DNA from: Dipteris shenzhenensis
Lineage: Eukaryota > Polypodiophyta > Polypodiopsida > Gleicheniales
Assembly (NCBI GenBank): GCA_047967505.1
Contig: CM106538.1
DNA length: 64,000 nt
Direction: 5' to 3' (one strand)
Positions 9,740 to 21,995 of this stretch are shown here, piece by piece (position 1 is the first letter of the stretch; each line of letters opens with the position of its first letter). A model generated the notes under the pieces. That model had not been told where the DNA came from. It did no database searches and saw only the letters and a program-made list of their open reading frames with translations. A program made the position numbers and the translations under genes.

Positions 9740-12700
9740 AATCATGGCCATGCAGACACTCAAAGAATGCTTGTCATAGAGATGCCTAGAAGTGATACTT
9801 GACTAGAGGTGGATAGACAAATATACTATGGTTTCGATCTTTCCAGTGAGTTAAAAGTTCTCAATAGCAAACCCAAGGGAAAAAAATATTATGACTCAGC
9901 CTACCACAGTGAACTCCAAAAAGCCAAAACATCAAGCAATAGGAAAGTGTGCCTACATAAGTTGTCCAAAGACTATAAGAGTCATGAGTCTTCAAGTAAT
10001 GCCAGAAAAGGTGGAGCATGGACTCCTTTGTATCCATACATCTATGATAGGTAGCAAGAGCAATGTCTTGATGTGCCAAAGTATGCCATCTTGTAAGAAC
10101 TCCAAGCATCACATATCATACAATAACCCATTGGCAAAGCAAGAGTTTGCAAGCTCGGAGTTGCCACAACCTTTCGTGCCACCACCATGTAGCACGTGTC
10201 ATAGAACAAATGCAAATTGCAGGAGCTAAAAGCCAAGGGGGCAATATTAAGACCTTATACAACTTGGCTATCGTAATATAAGCCAATAGCAATGGGCAGT
10301 AGCTCAGATTATCAAACTAGAGTTCCTAGGCTTTCAGACATATCTTGCACACTTTTGTTGTGGTGAAATCCATTTGTCATTATATTACTAAAAATAGTCC
10401 CAAAGATAGGACATCTAGCTACAAGTATCAGAAGATGTCACACATGACAAAAAGGAAAAATAATATAGATCTGAAGCATGTCGGCAGTCATAGAATGATT
10501 GTCATAGAGATGCCCAAAAGAACTAATACTTAGCAAGGGAGGAGTTCCAAAGTCCCAATGGTTGCATAGAGTCCATAGTGCTCAATAATGAACCCAATAA
10601 AATAGAAGATCACACCACTAAAAACCCAAAATCCAAAATTGATTTGCCAAAGCAAGCACTGGGAAAACAAACTTAAAGTTGTTGCTATAACAAGTGTAAA
10701 AAAATCACAAGACTTTGGCCAATAGTAGAAAAAATGGGGCATAGACTCACCATCAAAAAAACTTTTGTGAAAGAGGGAGTTTTGAAGCCCAAATGTGTTG
10801 CAATCTTTTTTGCCACCATTGAAAGCTACGTGTCATAGTCCAAAAGTGATTGGCATGAAGGGAAACCCAAGGAGGAGACATCAAAACCTTATATAAAGAT
10901 GCAACATGATGTCAACTAATGATAATGCTTGGCAAACATGATCATCTGATTGGAGAACCAAGTCTTTGAGGTGGTCAGCAATCTCAAGACAAGGTACTGC
11001 TGAAAATCATGGAGCATTTATGATAATAAATGCCTTAGGGGCCTATAATTATGTCCCAAAGCATACCATCTAACAATTTTTGGAAAAGAGATCACCATAG
11101 TAGTAGCATCAAGCACATCGTCCACAAGGCAAATTCCTTTGGACTAAAGAAAACAAGAACAGTGAGGTTCTTGCAAAGCCAATGGGGGCATGAACACTTT
11201 TTTTCATCCCCAGATCTTATAGTAGGCTAGGAAGAAACATAAGAAATCCATGTGAATATTGTGATTGGCAAACCATGTGGATACATGATAATAACATGTT
11301 GTACCAAACTTGCTTTCTAGTAGCTGTCTGGATGAATCTAGTGCCAGCCTTGACACTCTCTCGTGGGTTAAAACCCAAACTTTGTGGAGGAATGTCACTA
11401 TCTAAAAAATGGCATGAACCTGGAGAGGTATCATGGTGAACTCTTCCTATCTGATGGGGGACTGAGGGCTTACTCTGAAATTGGTAATACCTTGCCAAAG
11501 TGCCAGAAGATTTGCTGTCTTGATATAACCAATAAATAATATGCTTCATTTCCCCCCCAAATCCCAAAGATGTCATAGCCTATAAGATGAAATCCCATTG
11601 TATGGTATCAAAGGCTTTAGCAATATCTACATGTAATAAGAGAACATCTTGCTCAATGTATTTTGCATATACAATCCCCACATATGCATTGGCAATATTG
11701 TCTGTAATTCTTCTATGGGGAATAAAACCATATTGAGTAGGGTGCAACCCATCATGCAAAGTCCTTTCATACGAGCCACTATCATCTCAGCAACTAGCTT
11801 ATAGATGATAAGAATAAGAGTAATGGGTATCTAATCTACAAATGACTCACATAGATGTTTTTTGGGGAATAGCTTAACCAATGATTTTTTCTAGCTTGTT
11901 GGCACCAGTTGAGTTTCTCACACATGGCTAACTATAGCAATGCAGGTGACTCCATCAAACCATCCCAACTTGGACTCTTCCATTTCCAATGTACTCTGAT
12001 GGCATCTTTCAATTCTCTCTCCACCATGAAAGGGACTTCAAATTGCATAGCTTGTTGTTACGCAGATAGAATTGCATAGCTTGTTGTTGTGGAGATAGAA
12101 TTGGACATACATGGTGAAGCTCCTATGTAGTTGAAATAACAACATGGTGACTTAGCTAACCCAAAAGATTTAGCAAACACATTCCTTAGCAAGTTGTGCT
12201 CTAGAATTGGCCAAGTACCATCTAAATTTATAATTAGGAAAATATTTGCAAGTTGCCTCTTATAATGCAATCCCTTAAAGAAATCCTTTAAGGAGAATGT
12301 GAAAGCCCTTTGCATTGCTATGGCTTTCCATTTTGCCACCTTTGAGTGGTCATTGCATTTAAGGAAGTCAATACCCTAACACAAACAAGCAACCTCATCC
12401 CGAAACAATTCTCAAAGATGGCTGATTTTTGTTAATTGTTAATAGATGCTTTTAGCTTTGGCAACATCCTCCCTGAGATTATGCATAAAATTCTTGCTAC
12501 AGTTATGAATAACATGCTACATATGGTAACAAAAGCTACCCATGCATAATCATCATCTAAGTGAGAATGTGCCCAAAGAGGAGCAATAAAATCCCACACC
12601 ATGTTTTTGTATACAAGGTCATGCTATAAATAACTATTGTTTATCAAGAGCAGCCTTTTATCTGACAATCTTTCCTGTTGGATATCATAAAAAAAATGGA

Positions 12701-13440
12701 TTCAACCAAAGAGGAGCATGATATGAATGGATAATTAACCCACATATTACATGTGAATGCACCATATTGATGTGCATTAAACATATACCAATGATCTATT
12801 TAGAGTCGATATGCGGACTATGCATTATATTGAAAAGTATACCAAGAAAGAAAAGGCCATGTCTCTTTCTAAAGGTCAACAGGACGAAAATGAGAGAATA
12901 GATGAATCCATTGCACTCTCTTAGAGGCAAGAATATGCTTATCACCAGATGTGTAGTTGCTTTGTTGCGGTGCATTATTGAAGTCTCCACAAAGAAAGGG
13001 ATTTTTTGCCTCTAAGGATATTGCAACATATCCCACCAAATCAAAGCTCTATGACATGAAGATTGTGGAGCGTAAAACAATTCAAGTTTCTCTCCTTGAA
13101 CTAGGAATTGCATAATAATCCACTGACCATCCTGGTCATTCAGAGCCACAATTGGTAGAAAGGCATGTTCCACAAGAATAACTACCCCTGAGAAGAAGTT
13201 ATCACAGACATACAATATATCATATCCCACAAAATGCCATGTGTGGCCTGCACAACCATGCTAGTGATGCTCCTACAAGGCCACTATATTAGGCTACAAT
13301 CTCGTGACATAAGTCCATATAGTCTCTCATTTCCCCAAATCACAACCCCTATACATTATATGTCCAATATAATATTTTTGGCAACATATTTACAAATTTA
13401 CAAGTATGTACATACTATAGCACCCCAATGGTAATCAGAG
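9740..13440 (-). mobile_element. L1-type LINE remnant (LINE-A) with endonuclease, RT and zinc-binding domains
   Basis: On the minus strand, from right to left: endonuclease pieces (13434-12796), including QDGQWIIMQF and, near 12985, GDFNNAPQQ, the GDFN motif of APE-type LINE endonucleases; a linker (12339-12058, DFFKGLHYKRQLANI); RT near 11900-11450 with YGFIPHRRITDNIANA and VDIAKAFDTIQW, then MTSLGFG; and zf-RVT-like C-terminal pieces (10112-9861, ESMLHLFWHYLKTHD). Every domain is broken by stops and frameshifts. There is no poly(A) or target duplication that I can see. The 3' part is duplicated in tandem. Confidence 0.8.
9745..10905 (-). repeat. Diverged tandem duplication of the LINE-A 3' part
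   Basis: Two copies of about 500 bp, roughly 9745-10260 and 10480-10905, share GTCATAGAGATGCC early, CAC(G/A)TGTCATAG near the end, and AAGACCTTATA or AAAACCTTATA at the end. Translated on the minus strand, both give the same family of hydrophobic zf-RVT-flanking sequence (HLFWHYLKTHD versus HFFYYWPKSCD). Spacing is about 735 bp. Confidence 0.6.
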
Positions 13441-13608
13441 ACTACATGTCCACCTCAACATCCAAAGCATGATCCTGAAGGCCAAATAGTAAGAGGGAAA
13501 CCTCATCCCAACAATAACTATGACTCGCAGTGACTGCAGCCTAGGTAATACCCATACTAGAGATATCAAATCTAGGGTGTAGAGGATGCACCCGTCCATG
13601 TATAAGGA

Positions 13609-14580
13609 TGTTAGCTCTTTCGTACTGCTTTTGTAGGAAGAGCTGGGTCCTCTTAGTATGCAAGGTTCCGAGGCTTTTTGTCACCTACAAATATAGTGGG
13701 GTTGTCGGTTGTAGTATATATGTAGCTTAGGACATCGAGTCATGTTTCGGTGAGAGACATAGGCTTAAGTGTGGTAAGCAAACAAAGTGAATGCATGTGT
13801 AAAAGGAACATGTATCATCATGATTTAGGTAATGAAGGCTTTCGCCTTCATTGGGGGTTGTAGGGTTTAGGAGGAGTTTAAGGGTTAGAAGGAGGTTCCA
13901 GAGTCCAGAAAGAGGTTCCCGGGTTAGAAGAAGGTTCCATGGTTTAGAAGGAGCTCCAGGGTTTAGAAGGAGGTTCTAGTAGATCGTGGAGTTTAAGGGA
14001 TGAGGAACAAAGGGTTTAGGGGGAGCATAGGAGTGGGAGAGAAAGAAGGTGTAAGAGCATGGGGGAAAGAAGAGAGAGGTGCAAGGAGGACAAGGGAGGA
14101 GGACAAGAGGAGAGGAGGAGGAGGAGGGAGGAGGAGGAGGAAGGAGGAGGAGGGAGGAGGAGAGGGAGAGGATGGGTTACAAGGTTGGAGGAGAGGGGAG
14201 GAGGAGTTACGAGGTTAGGACATGCTTTGGACATGGAGTGCAAGGAAGCATGGACACTTGAGACAAATGCTTGGAATACCAAAGTAGACTCAACACAATG
14301 CCCCAAAGAGTGTGGGCTTCATTCCATTATGGGGTATTTATACAAGTTGGAGAGCTTCTCTCTCTGCATGTAGGAATTGTAACACAAAGTTGTAACACTG
14401 TATCACAAAGTTGTAACACAAAGTTGTAACATAAAGTTTTATCACAAAGTTGTAACACAAAGTTGTATCACAAAGTTGTAACACAAAGTTGTAACACATT
14501 CTCTTTCTACATGTAGAAGTTGTATGTAGAAATTGTAACACAAAGTTGTAACACAAAGTTGTATCACATTCTCTTTCTAC
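13609..14580 (-). repeat. 3' LTR of GY2
   Basis: Matches 27514-28538. In order it holds a leader, a degenerate 20-bp minisatellite built on AGGGTTTAGAAGGAGGTTCC (about 13855-13985), a GGA/GAG-rich purine tract (14055-14175), and a 13-bp minisatellite GTTGTAACACAAA (about 14387-14566). The right boundary is uncertain by about 50 bp because it falls inside that last repeat. The long proline- or glycine-rich frames here are low-complexity artefacts. Confidence 0.75.
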
Positions 14581-15431
14581 TTAAGTTCATGTTGGCACAG
14601 AGTCAACATACTCCCGGATCCATTTTATTACCCATCCTTGGGTTATGGCTTATTTTGATTTCAGAGTTGGGATGCCATGTGCATAATCCAGTGGCTGTTT
14701 AGCTTGTGGCATGCGAGTCATTCCTGTTGTAATACTTTTTTACCATACAATTTGTAGTCTATAGTCAAGAAGCTTATCTCCTCTTAAGGAGGGGTAGATG
14801 GTTGTGAATTTCAGAGGAGATCTCATTGCTGAGGTTGCGGACTCTGCCATCGAATCTTCTTGGGAAGAGGTTTGGTGGGGGTCTTATTGTTGAGGCTAGC
14901 ATTTCTTTCTATCTTGCATACATGTTGGATGTGATTACACCCGTATCATTGAGCTTGTAGATAATTAGTATGCAAGTTTGATATTTTTACATATAGGAGA
15001 CGGCTGTGATGTTTGGCGGGGGTCTCGTTGTGGAGGCTGCAAACTCTTTTGCGAATTCATCTTGAGTTTTAGCATAGCTTCTTGTCCTGCTTGTGAATTC
15101 ATTGCATGCTTTGAGAGAATGAAATGAAAGTATGTGATACTATTATTGATGCAATCTATTATGTGCCTATGCAAAATCATGTGAGTGCATGTGATGTGTC
15201 TAACTATATGCTTATTTGTGGGATTTAATAGGGAAACTAAGATTCAATCATCCCTAATACAAAATCGATTAGGTCTTCCTACATGTGCAAAAATGAGCAT
15301 ATGCTAGTGAGTGTGTGTGTAACAATCTAGTGCAAATTATACGTGCAAAAACGTGAATATGCTAGTGAGTGCTCGTGATACAATCTAATTCTAACTAAGG
15401 AAGACTTGGTTTCCCAAATCTTCATTTTTTT
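14581..15431 (-). other. GY2 3' non-coding interior
   Basis: About 850 bp between the integrase end and the 3' LTR with no recognisable protein. It contains a loose duplication near 15285-15395 (ATGTGCAAAAATGAG and ACGTGCAAAAACGTG, each followed by CATATGCTAGTGAGTG or a close variant) and a looser repeat of GGGGGTCT(C/T)(A/G)TTG(T/A)(T/G)GAGGCT near 14875 and 15018. Confidence 0.5.
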
Positions 15432-16332
15432 CGGGGATGGCTTGCGTGTTGATGTAGTAGCGCTTCAGTTGGCTCCCGTTTACTATTGTGTTAAATTGAA
15501 CTCCATCCAATGTTTCTAGCAGCACAGCTCTGATGGGATTCATCTTTCATACTCGGTATGATCTTTGACCTAGATGCTTTAGTTTCCCCTAGTGTACTTT
15601 GGCATTGTATAACAGGACTAAGTCGCCTTCCTTGATGTCTTTAGCTTTAAGGTTTCTGTCAAACCATGCCTTTCGTCTGCGTTTTTCTATTGTCATGGCA
15701 TGGTAGGCGATTAATCTTGTCTCTGTATGCTTTTCCAATTGATAGAGCCTTTCTTTCAAGGATTCATGGTCACCCATGCGTTCCTGTACTGCGATGCGTA
15801 GACTTGGTATTACAAATTCGAGTGGGACCACAGCTTCAAGGCCGTACACCAATTGAAAAGGTGTGTTCCCTGTACTGACCTTGAATGTGGTTCTATATGC
15901 CCATAAGGCAACATTCAGTTTCTCTACCTAATCAGAACGTTGTGGTTCTACTACCTTGGTGAGGATAATGCATATTATTTTGTTGGTGGATTCTGCTAGT
16001 CCATTCCCTTGGGGGTAGTAGGGTGTGCTTTTTCTATGGATTACCATGAGGCCAAACAAGAGTTCTTGGATTACCTCATTGACAAAATGTGTGCCTCTAT
16101 CCGACACAATTTCAATGGGGCACCCAAATCAAGTGATCACATTTTCGTATAAGAATCTCATAGTCCGTTGGCATACATCACAACCTTTTACATATTCATA
16201 GGCATTTGCCCACAGTGTTGGCCACCAGTAGCCTGTGAGGAGAACTTTTCTTGCTGTGGTGTCCCCTTGGAAGTGTCCTCCTACAATCCCTTCATGGACT
16301 TTACTTAGGATTGGCATGATCTCATGAAGCAT
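15432..16332 (-). pseudogene. GY2 integrase remnant lacking the first catalytic Asp region
   Basis: From 16332: a His/Cys zinc domain (GGHF, GYWWPTLWA, CDVCQRT), then directly MRFLYENVIT, then CPIEIVSDRGTHF with the second Asp, and YYPQGNGLAES with the Glu. The C-terminal part has VYGLEAVVPLEF. Between CQRT and RFLYEN about 75 residues normally occur, including the first Asp of the DDE triad. They are missing without a frame change, so an in-frame deletion of roughly 225 bp is likely. Further stops lie at about 16130 and 15930. Confidence 0.8.
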
Positions 16333-16502
16333 TACAATATTTGCTCCTTGCTTATCTTGTACAGTTGTCCTGCACTGAGTTGATAGGGTGCAACCTTTAG
16401 AATCAATTTTCTGGCATCTATTGCTTTCATGTCAGGGGGTGGTCTTCCTACCATCAAGTACCCGATGATGATATCTCCACACCACTCTAGAACAGCATCT
16501 AT

Positions 16503-17653
16503 TTAAGATAGTGTGGCATCTGGTAAGTCGTCTTCTACTTCAGGGGCTTCTTCTCCTAACTTGACCCGAGACATGTGATCGGCAATGTAGTGTTGGGCAC
16601 CTTTGTGGACCACTATTTTGAAGTTGAATTCTTGAAGCAAGAGGAGCCATCTAGTTATTCTTCTTGTGGTACACAGACGGTTCACAAGATAAAGCAATGC
16701 TTGATGGTCGGTGTAGAAGACAAAATCATTTGCCAATAGATAGTGCCAAAATTTCTTTACACTATACACCATTGCTAGGGATTCTCTTTCTGTGGTTGTA
16801 TAGTTGATCTTTGCATCATTGAGTTGTCGACTGGCAAAGTAGAAGGGGTAGTCTTTCTTATGTTCACCAGGTTGACAAAGAACACTCCCAATTGCATACT
16901 TGGATCCATCAGTATGAACATGAAAATCAATATCCCAATTGGGAGATATAAGGATGGGTGATGTGATTAGGCACCACTTTAAAAGCTCAAAGGCTTGGTC
17001 GCACTCTTTGGTCCATAAGAATTCCACTAATAATTTGTAAAGTGGTCTAGCTATCATGGCATACCACAATATAAATCGTCTATAATAGCCGACATGTCCT
17101 ATAAAGACTTGTACACCTTTGGAATTTGTAGGAGGAGGCAATTCCATGATGATTTTGATTTTGTCCATGTCAGTTGCAATCCCATGTTGAGAGATGATGT
17201 GTCCCAAAACAACTCTGTGGGTGATCATGAACTAGCATTTTGTTGGATTTAGGGAGATGCCTTACTCCCTACATTTGATTAGTACTTCTTCAAGACATTT
17301 GAAGTGATCCTGTTTGTTTGAATGGATGCACAAATCATCCAAGAACACCTGTAAAAGCTTATTCAAAAATGACTTGAAAGCTGTGAACATGACTCGTTGG
17401 AATGTGGCCGAGGCATTACAAAGGCCAAATGGCATGACCTATATGCAAAAATTCCCCATTCTGTAGCAAATGCTTTTTTTGATTGGTCTTGAGGAGCAAT
17501 TTGCGCTTGGTTATAGCCACTAAAGCCATCCAAGAAGCTATATATTTCAGATCCTGCCACCTTTTCCAACACTGTTTCTATTAAGGGTAGGGGATAGTGA
17601 TCCCTCGAGGTCAGCCATAAAGAATGGCATCTTTGGATTGATTGGTTCTTCAT
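16503..17653 (-). pseudogene. GY2 reverse transcriptase and RNase H remnant
   Basis: From 17653: DHYPLPLIETVLEKVAG and DGFSGYNQAQI (RT palm). Then frame changes near 17430-17240, where the active-site strand VFLDDLCIHSN can be read. From 17228 a 241-codon frame carries RT thumb (GHVGYYRRFI) and a good RNase H: HTDGSKYAIGSVL (first Asp), TTTERESLAMVYSVKKFWHYL (Glu) and FYTDHQALLYL (second Asp), ending HKGAQHYIADHMSR. This is the best preserved part of GY2. Confidence 0.85.
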
Positions 17654-17792
17654 GTTGGAGTGGAGGATCTACCTATAGTGCCTTAGCATCAATCTGTGAG
17701 AAGATGGGGTCTAATGAATGGTAGTTGTCAATGGTTGCCAATGTTTGTATCTAGTTATTGAGATTGCTTTGTGAGTCACCTGCTATGGCATG

Positions 17793-18299
17793 CTATTGCA
17801 AGGGAGCTGATTTGCTTGAGATTGTTGTTGAAGATGTGTCATCCAACACTCTAGGCACAATTGGTTTAATATCTCGTGTCCCCACATTCACCCTGACTAC
17901 AGTGTCTCGATTCTGGATTGTCAGTCTATCAGTTCCCTGGTCATGGAGGACTGATGCTTCCTGTAACCAAGGACGTCCCAGTAAGATTTGATAGGATTGT
18001 TTGGGGAGATCCAAGATTGTGAATTGAAGGGAAAAGCAGACTCCTGCGATCTTTGTGGACACACCATTCACTATCCCCAAGGGTTTAGCCTGTGAATCAT
18101 CGGCAAGGCGTATGTTAAAATTAGCCTTTTGCATTGGTGGGAGATCCCATTCTTCGTAGAGCTCCTTGGATAGGAAATTTACACCTACTCCACCATCCAC
18201 TATGGCTTGGACTTCATTATATGCCTTGTGGATCAAAGGCATAGTAATGTTGCATGTCATCTCTCTCACCCATCCGCAGAAGGATATCTTCAATGTCAT
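17793..18299 (-). pseudogene. GY2 aspartic protease
   Basis: A frame of 168 codons with AIVDGGVGVNFLS as active site (the usual form is DGGAGVN, so Ala is Val here) and YQILLGRPWLQEA as the C-terminal flap-side motif. It would cleave the element polyprotein. The separate frame and loss of upstream continuity suggest it no longer works. Confidence 0.8.
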
Positions 18300-18404
18300 T
18301 CATAGGTGGAGGGGAATTTGCGAGTTCAATCCATCCTTTAAAACTCTCCCAGAGATTGGGACAATTCTGTAAGAGGATTCCGATGGGAATTGACACAGGG
18401 CAAC

Positions 18405-19694
18405 TCAAGATGTTAGAGAGTGTGACTCCTTCAAGTTGACGTGGTAGTACATTCTGTTGTGGAGTCTGTTGTTGGAACAAAGGCTCGAGTACAGTATCAA
18501 TACTTTGTGGGGCCAAGTCATGGATTGGGTCTTGAGCTTGTTTCTTAGCCTCAAATTGAGCTTGTTCATTTTGGACCCATTGTTGAAGTACCTAAAAACG
18601 AGCCTTCTCCACCTCTGCATTCGGGTATGGAGCTTCTTTTATTTGAGGCTCGAGAGTTGATGTGGATGAGCTCGGCTGCTCATTGCTTGGCGGAGGTGGA
18701 GGCACTTTTGCTTTCTTTTTCAAAAGTCGCTTTGGTTGGATTGGAATATTAGGGTCCTTGGTGGCATCTTTTTGTTGGCATGTAATTACATTGACAGGTT
18801 GTGACTTTACACTTGCTGGACCTAGACTTTGATGGTCCACCCCAATGATGCCGATGGGGACGTCAGGCATAATCTCTCTTTGTTTTGGGATCTTATTTTT
18901 CATGGGACAATCCATGCACACATGTCCTATGCCACAATCTTTGCAGAGTGGTTGGAAAGTAGCTGGACTACCATGATGAGGACACTCTACGATCCGGTGA
19001 TTTTCTCCACAACTGTAGCACTTGATTGGGTGCGATATGTGTTGGGACACGCCGGCCTTGTTCGAGCTTGCTTAGTTGGAGAGCAGGATCATCTTGTAGC
19101 CTCTCCATTTGAAAGCATCTTTTAAATTCTATCTGAAGTAGGTCCCATGTGGTGCGCCCTTCCACTAGAAGGTCTAGGTACCATTCAGACGCTTCATCAA
19201 TTAAGGCCATGGGAAACCAAGCCACCTTGGTTTCATGGGATTGATCTCCACCTACGCGGCATGCGGCATCAAAATGCTGGACGAATCGGGCTGGGTCTCC
19301 CTTACCATTATATTTGGGAAGTTTTAGTTTTCCCAAGGGAAATTGGTCTTGATTGTTAATATTTCTTTGATTGAAGAAATTGTCAGCCTCTGCATCGAGG
19401 TCGATATCCCCATCATTGTCATGATGGCAACATCCAACCATGTTGGGACGTGGAGGAGTTAGAGGGAGTGGTTGAAACTCAAGGGGGGATTTGAGGTAGA
19501 GGATTGGCAGGGGCGGTTGTTGCAGTGGAGTTATATGTGGATGTGGCAAGCATTGGAGTTGAAGGCATTGGTCGAAATATAGTTGCATGTAGATTGGGCA
19601 AGATTTGCCAAGGGTGTCTCTGCCACAAGTGCGGGTGTGGATGTAGTGGTGTTGGGAGGGTTAGAGTGGTGTTAGTTTGTGTAGGGAGCATCAT
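18405..19694 (-). pseudogene. GY2 gag with two CCHC-like knuckles
   Basis: From 19694 downwards: a Pro/Thr-rich N-terminus, then the capsid-like core (KLPKYNGKGDPARFVQHF, WFPMALIDEASEWYLDL) in one frame (19588-18968), a frameshift near 19050, and two zinc knuckles CYSCGENHRIVEC and CKDCGIGHVCMDC, both CX2CX3HX4C, in the next frame (19050-18592). The C-terminal part runs toward the protease with further frame changes. Confidence 0.8.
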
Positions 19695-20039
19695 GTTATT
19701 AATGTGCCTAAGATTGTCCTACGTGTGTAGGGAAATGTGCCGGTGTAGACAGATCGTTAATCGGAGGTCACGGCATGAAAATATGAGCGAATTTGTGCGA
19801 AACGAGGCCCACATAGGGGCACGAGTGAGCGAGTGCTAGGGATGCCAAAATGGTGTGCAATGGGCTGAAAAAATACCCCATAGTGTGGTGTTTCCATTTG
19901 TGAAATTTGGGTTCAAACGGGGTTCATTTTGGGTCCCAAACAGATGAGTTACAAGGGGTTAAAGTTGGGGTAAATTTTGGGTTTTGGGGGGGGTCCTAAT
20001 GGTGGTGTGAATGGACTTTTAAGTCCAAGTGAGGGGTTG

Positions 20040-20365
20040 GAACCAAGTTAATCTAGTTAGGTTAACTAACCTATTTGTCTAGTTAGATGCCTAACAATGA
20101 GTCTAACTTAGCCTAGTTAATGTTAAACTGACCATAGTTAGTACAACTATCGAGTTAGGGTAACTAACTAATAGTTATACTAATTGAGCTAAGGTTGAAA
20201 CTAACCTAGCCTATGTTAATACTAACCTAGGTTAAAACTAACCCAACCTAGCCTAGGTTAACGAACCTAACCTAGCCTAAGTAACCTAGCTAATGTAGTC
20301 TAACCTAATCTCAACTAACCTAACCAAGGTTAGTCTAACCTAGAGTTAGTGTAGTGGTTAGGTTT
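20040..20365. repeat. Degenerate CTAAC/CTAGG-rich tract
   Basis: About 320 bp in which CTAACC, CTAACTA, CCTAGCCTA and GGTTA recur almost without interruption, with many small dyads such as CCTAGG flanked by TTAAC. It lies in the GY2 5' leader between gag and the G-rich minisatellite. Confidence 0.6.
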
Positions 20366-21085
20366 TTTTTTTTTGGGATTGGTGGGGGGGCCTACCCGAT
20401 GGCACCGCAAGGGGGGGGTTCGCATAGAGAGGAGGGGAGGGAGGTGGAGGGGGGAATGCTGGGGAGGGGAGGGGAGGAAATAGGGAGGGTGAGAGGGAGG
20501 GGGCATGGGGCTGTAGCGGCGGCGGGGTGGGGGGTACAGGGGAGGGGAGCTCCGATAGGGCGCGGGCACTGTAGCGGCGACGGGGTGGGGGGTATAGGGG
20601 AGGGGAGGGTAGGGCGCAGTCGAGGCTAGGCTGGGCATTGGTGGCAGGGTGCAACGGTGCAATGCGGGGTGCGACTGGTGGCATGGGAGGGGGAAGGGGG
20701 AGGGGGTGGTGGAGATGGAGGGGGAAGGGGGAGGGAAAGGTGGAAATGGAGGGGGAAGGGGGAGGGGGTGGTGGAGATGGCGGGGGGAGAAAGGGGGAGG
20801 TGGAGATGGAGGGGGGGGAAGGGGGAGGTGGAAATGGAGGGGGAAGGGGGAAGGGGTGGTGGAAATGGAGGGGGAAGGGGGAGGGGGAGGTGAAGATGGA
20901 AAGGGGAGGGGGAAGGGGTCGTGAAAATGGAGGGGGAAGGGGGAAGGGGTGGTGGAGATGGAGGGGGAAGGGGGAGAGGAAGGTGGAGATGGAGGGGGGA
21001 GGGGGAAGGGGGAGGGGGAGGTGGAGATGGAGGGGGAGATGGAGGGGGGGGGGGAGATGGAGGGGGAGATGGAGGGGGGGGGGGA
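20366..21085. repeat. G-rich minisatellite in GY2 leader (left part)
   Basis: From 20690 the plus strand is a degenerate array of GGAGGGGGAAGGGGGAGG with GGTGGAGATGGA interspersed. From 20366 to 20690 it is G-rich but less regular. The array resumes at 26684 after CO2, so CO2 inserted into it. Long proline- or glycine-rich frames on both strands here are compositional and not genes. Confidence 0.75.
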
Positions 21086-21452
21086 TGTTGAGATACCGAG
21101 CTCCACTCGCGATGCTCCACTCGCGATATGCCAAGGTGACTATTGTGTATTTATGTCACCGACTTGTTAGCTGGAGATGCGGTTGGTACACCGCCCACGA
21201 ATAATAACTGGATGACAGCTATCCTTATCTACTCTAGTTTGTGGCTCAGTTAGTATGCCACCTTAGTTAGTTGAGTTTGGTTTGAGACCCACATATAGGG
21301 TTCTTCTATTTTCTTTGTACTTGAGTTCTTTTGGCTTTCACAACTAAGAAGAGGAAAACTGTTTTCAACCTCCACCTTTGTGTGTATTCCCCCATTGTGC
21401 ATGTGAGAAAGCCGCAAGTGAGACTCCTTCCCTCTCTCCCACTATCTTCACA
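21086..21452 (+). repeat. 5' LTR of CO2
   Basis: 367 bp, TG at the start and CA at the end. It carries an extra 14-bp copy of GCTCCACTCGCGAT near 21105 that the 3' LTR lacks. Confidence 0.92.
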
Positions 21453-21995
21453 TGGTATCAGAGCCTTGTTCGTGGTAAGGAGCTCAAGAAAGCAAACCAA
21501 GTTCGCAGTGTCCTGGTAAGAGGACCAATGTTGTTTTCCTATTTCGAGTTTGGGAGCAAATCTCTGCAGGTAGCACAGCCAGAAGTGCAAGAGTGCATTG
21601 TCTCAGATTGAGACGCCCTTCGTGGTGTGGCGAGAGTGCAGTATATGCTGCGGGTGTGGGCGAAGCCCTCAGTGACTTTATTTTTTTGATTCGAGGCCAT
21701 CTCGGGGCCCGTTTTGAAGGCGAAAGTTCTTCGCAGGCACTCAGAAAAAGGCCCTGTTTTGGCTATGCGACCACTGCTCGGCTAGTCGGTGAAAAGTTGC
21801 CGCAGAAATTGCATCATATGCCTGTGTGCAGAGATATTGGGAGTTGCAGATTCATGCTTGTTGCCTGTTGATGCAAAATCATCACTAGGAAGTGACTGTG
21901 TGGTGAAATACCACTTTCGTCAGTTTTGCAGATCTGCCCGTGTGAGGCAAAAGCTGTGTTTTTTGCAGTGACAGAATATTTTGCGGTGTTCTGAA

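Noticed and set aside
14000-14373. Arg/Glu/Gly-rich frames in the GY2 LTR
   Set aside because: They arise from the GGA-rich purine tract inside an LTR, and the same artefact appears in the other LTR at 28184-28453.
13855-14566. CRISPR-like or satellite-centromere reading of the short tandem repeats
   Set aside because: Units are contiguous without unique spacers, degenerate, and lie within LTRs of a gypsy element in a plant genome.
20330-21134. Overlapping 258-codon proline/serine-rich frames on the minus strand and glycine-rich frames on the plus strand
   Set aside because: They come from the G-rich minisatellite. All frames are open because the repeat lacks stop codons; composition alone explains them.
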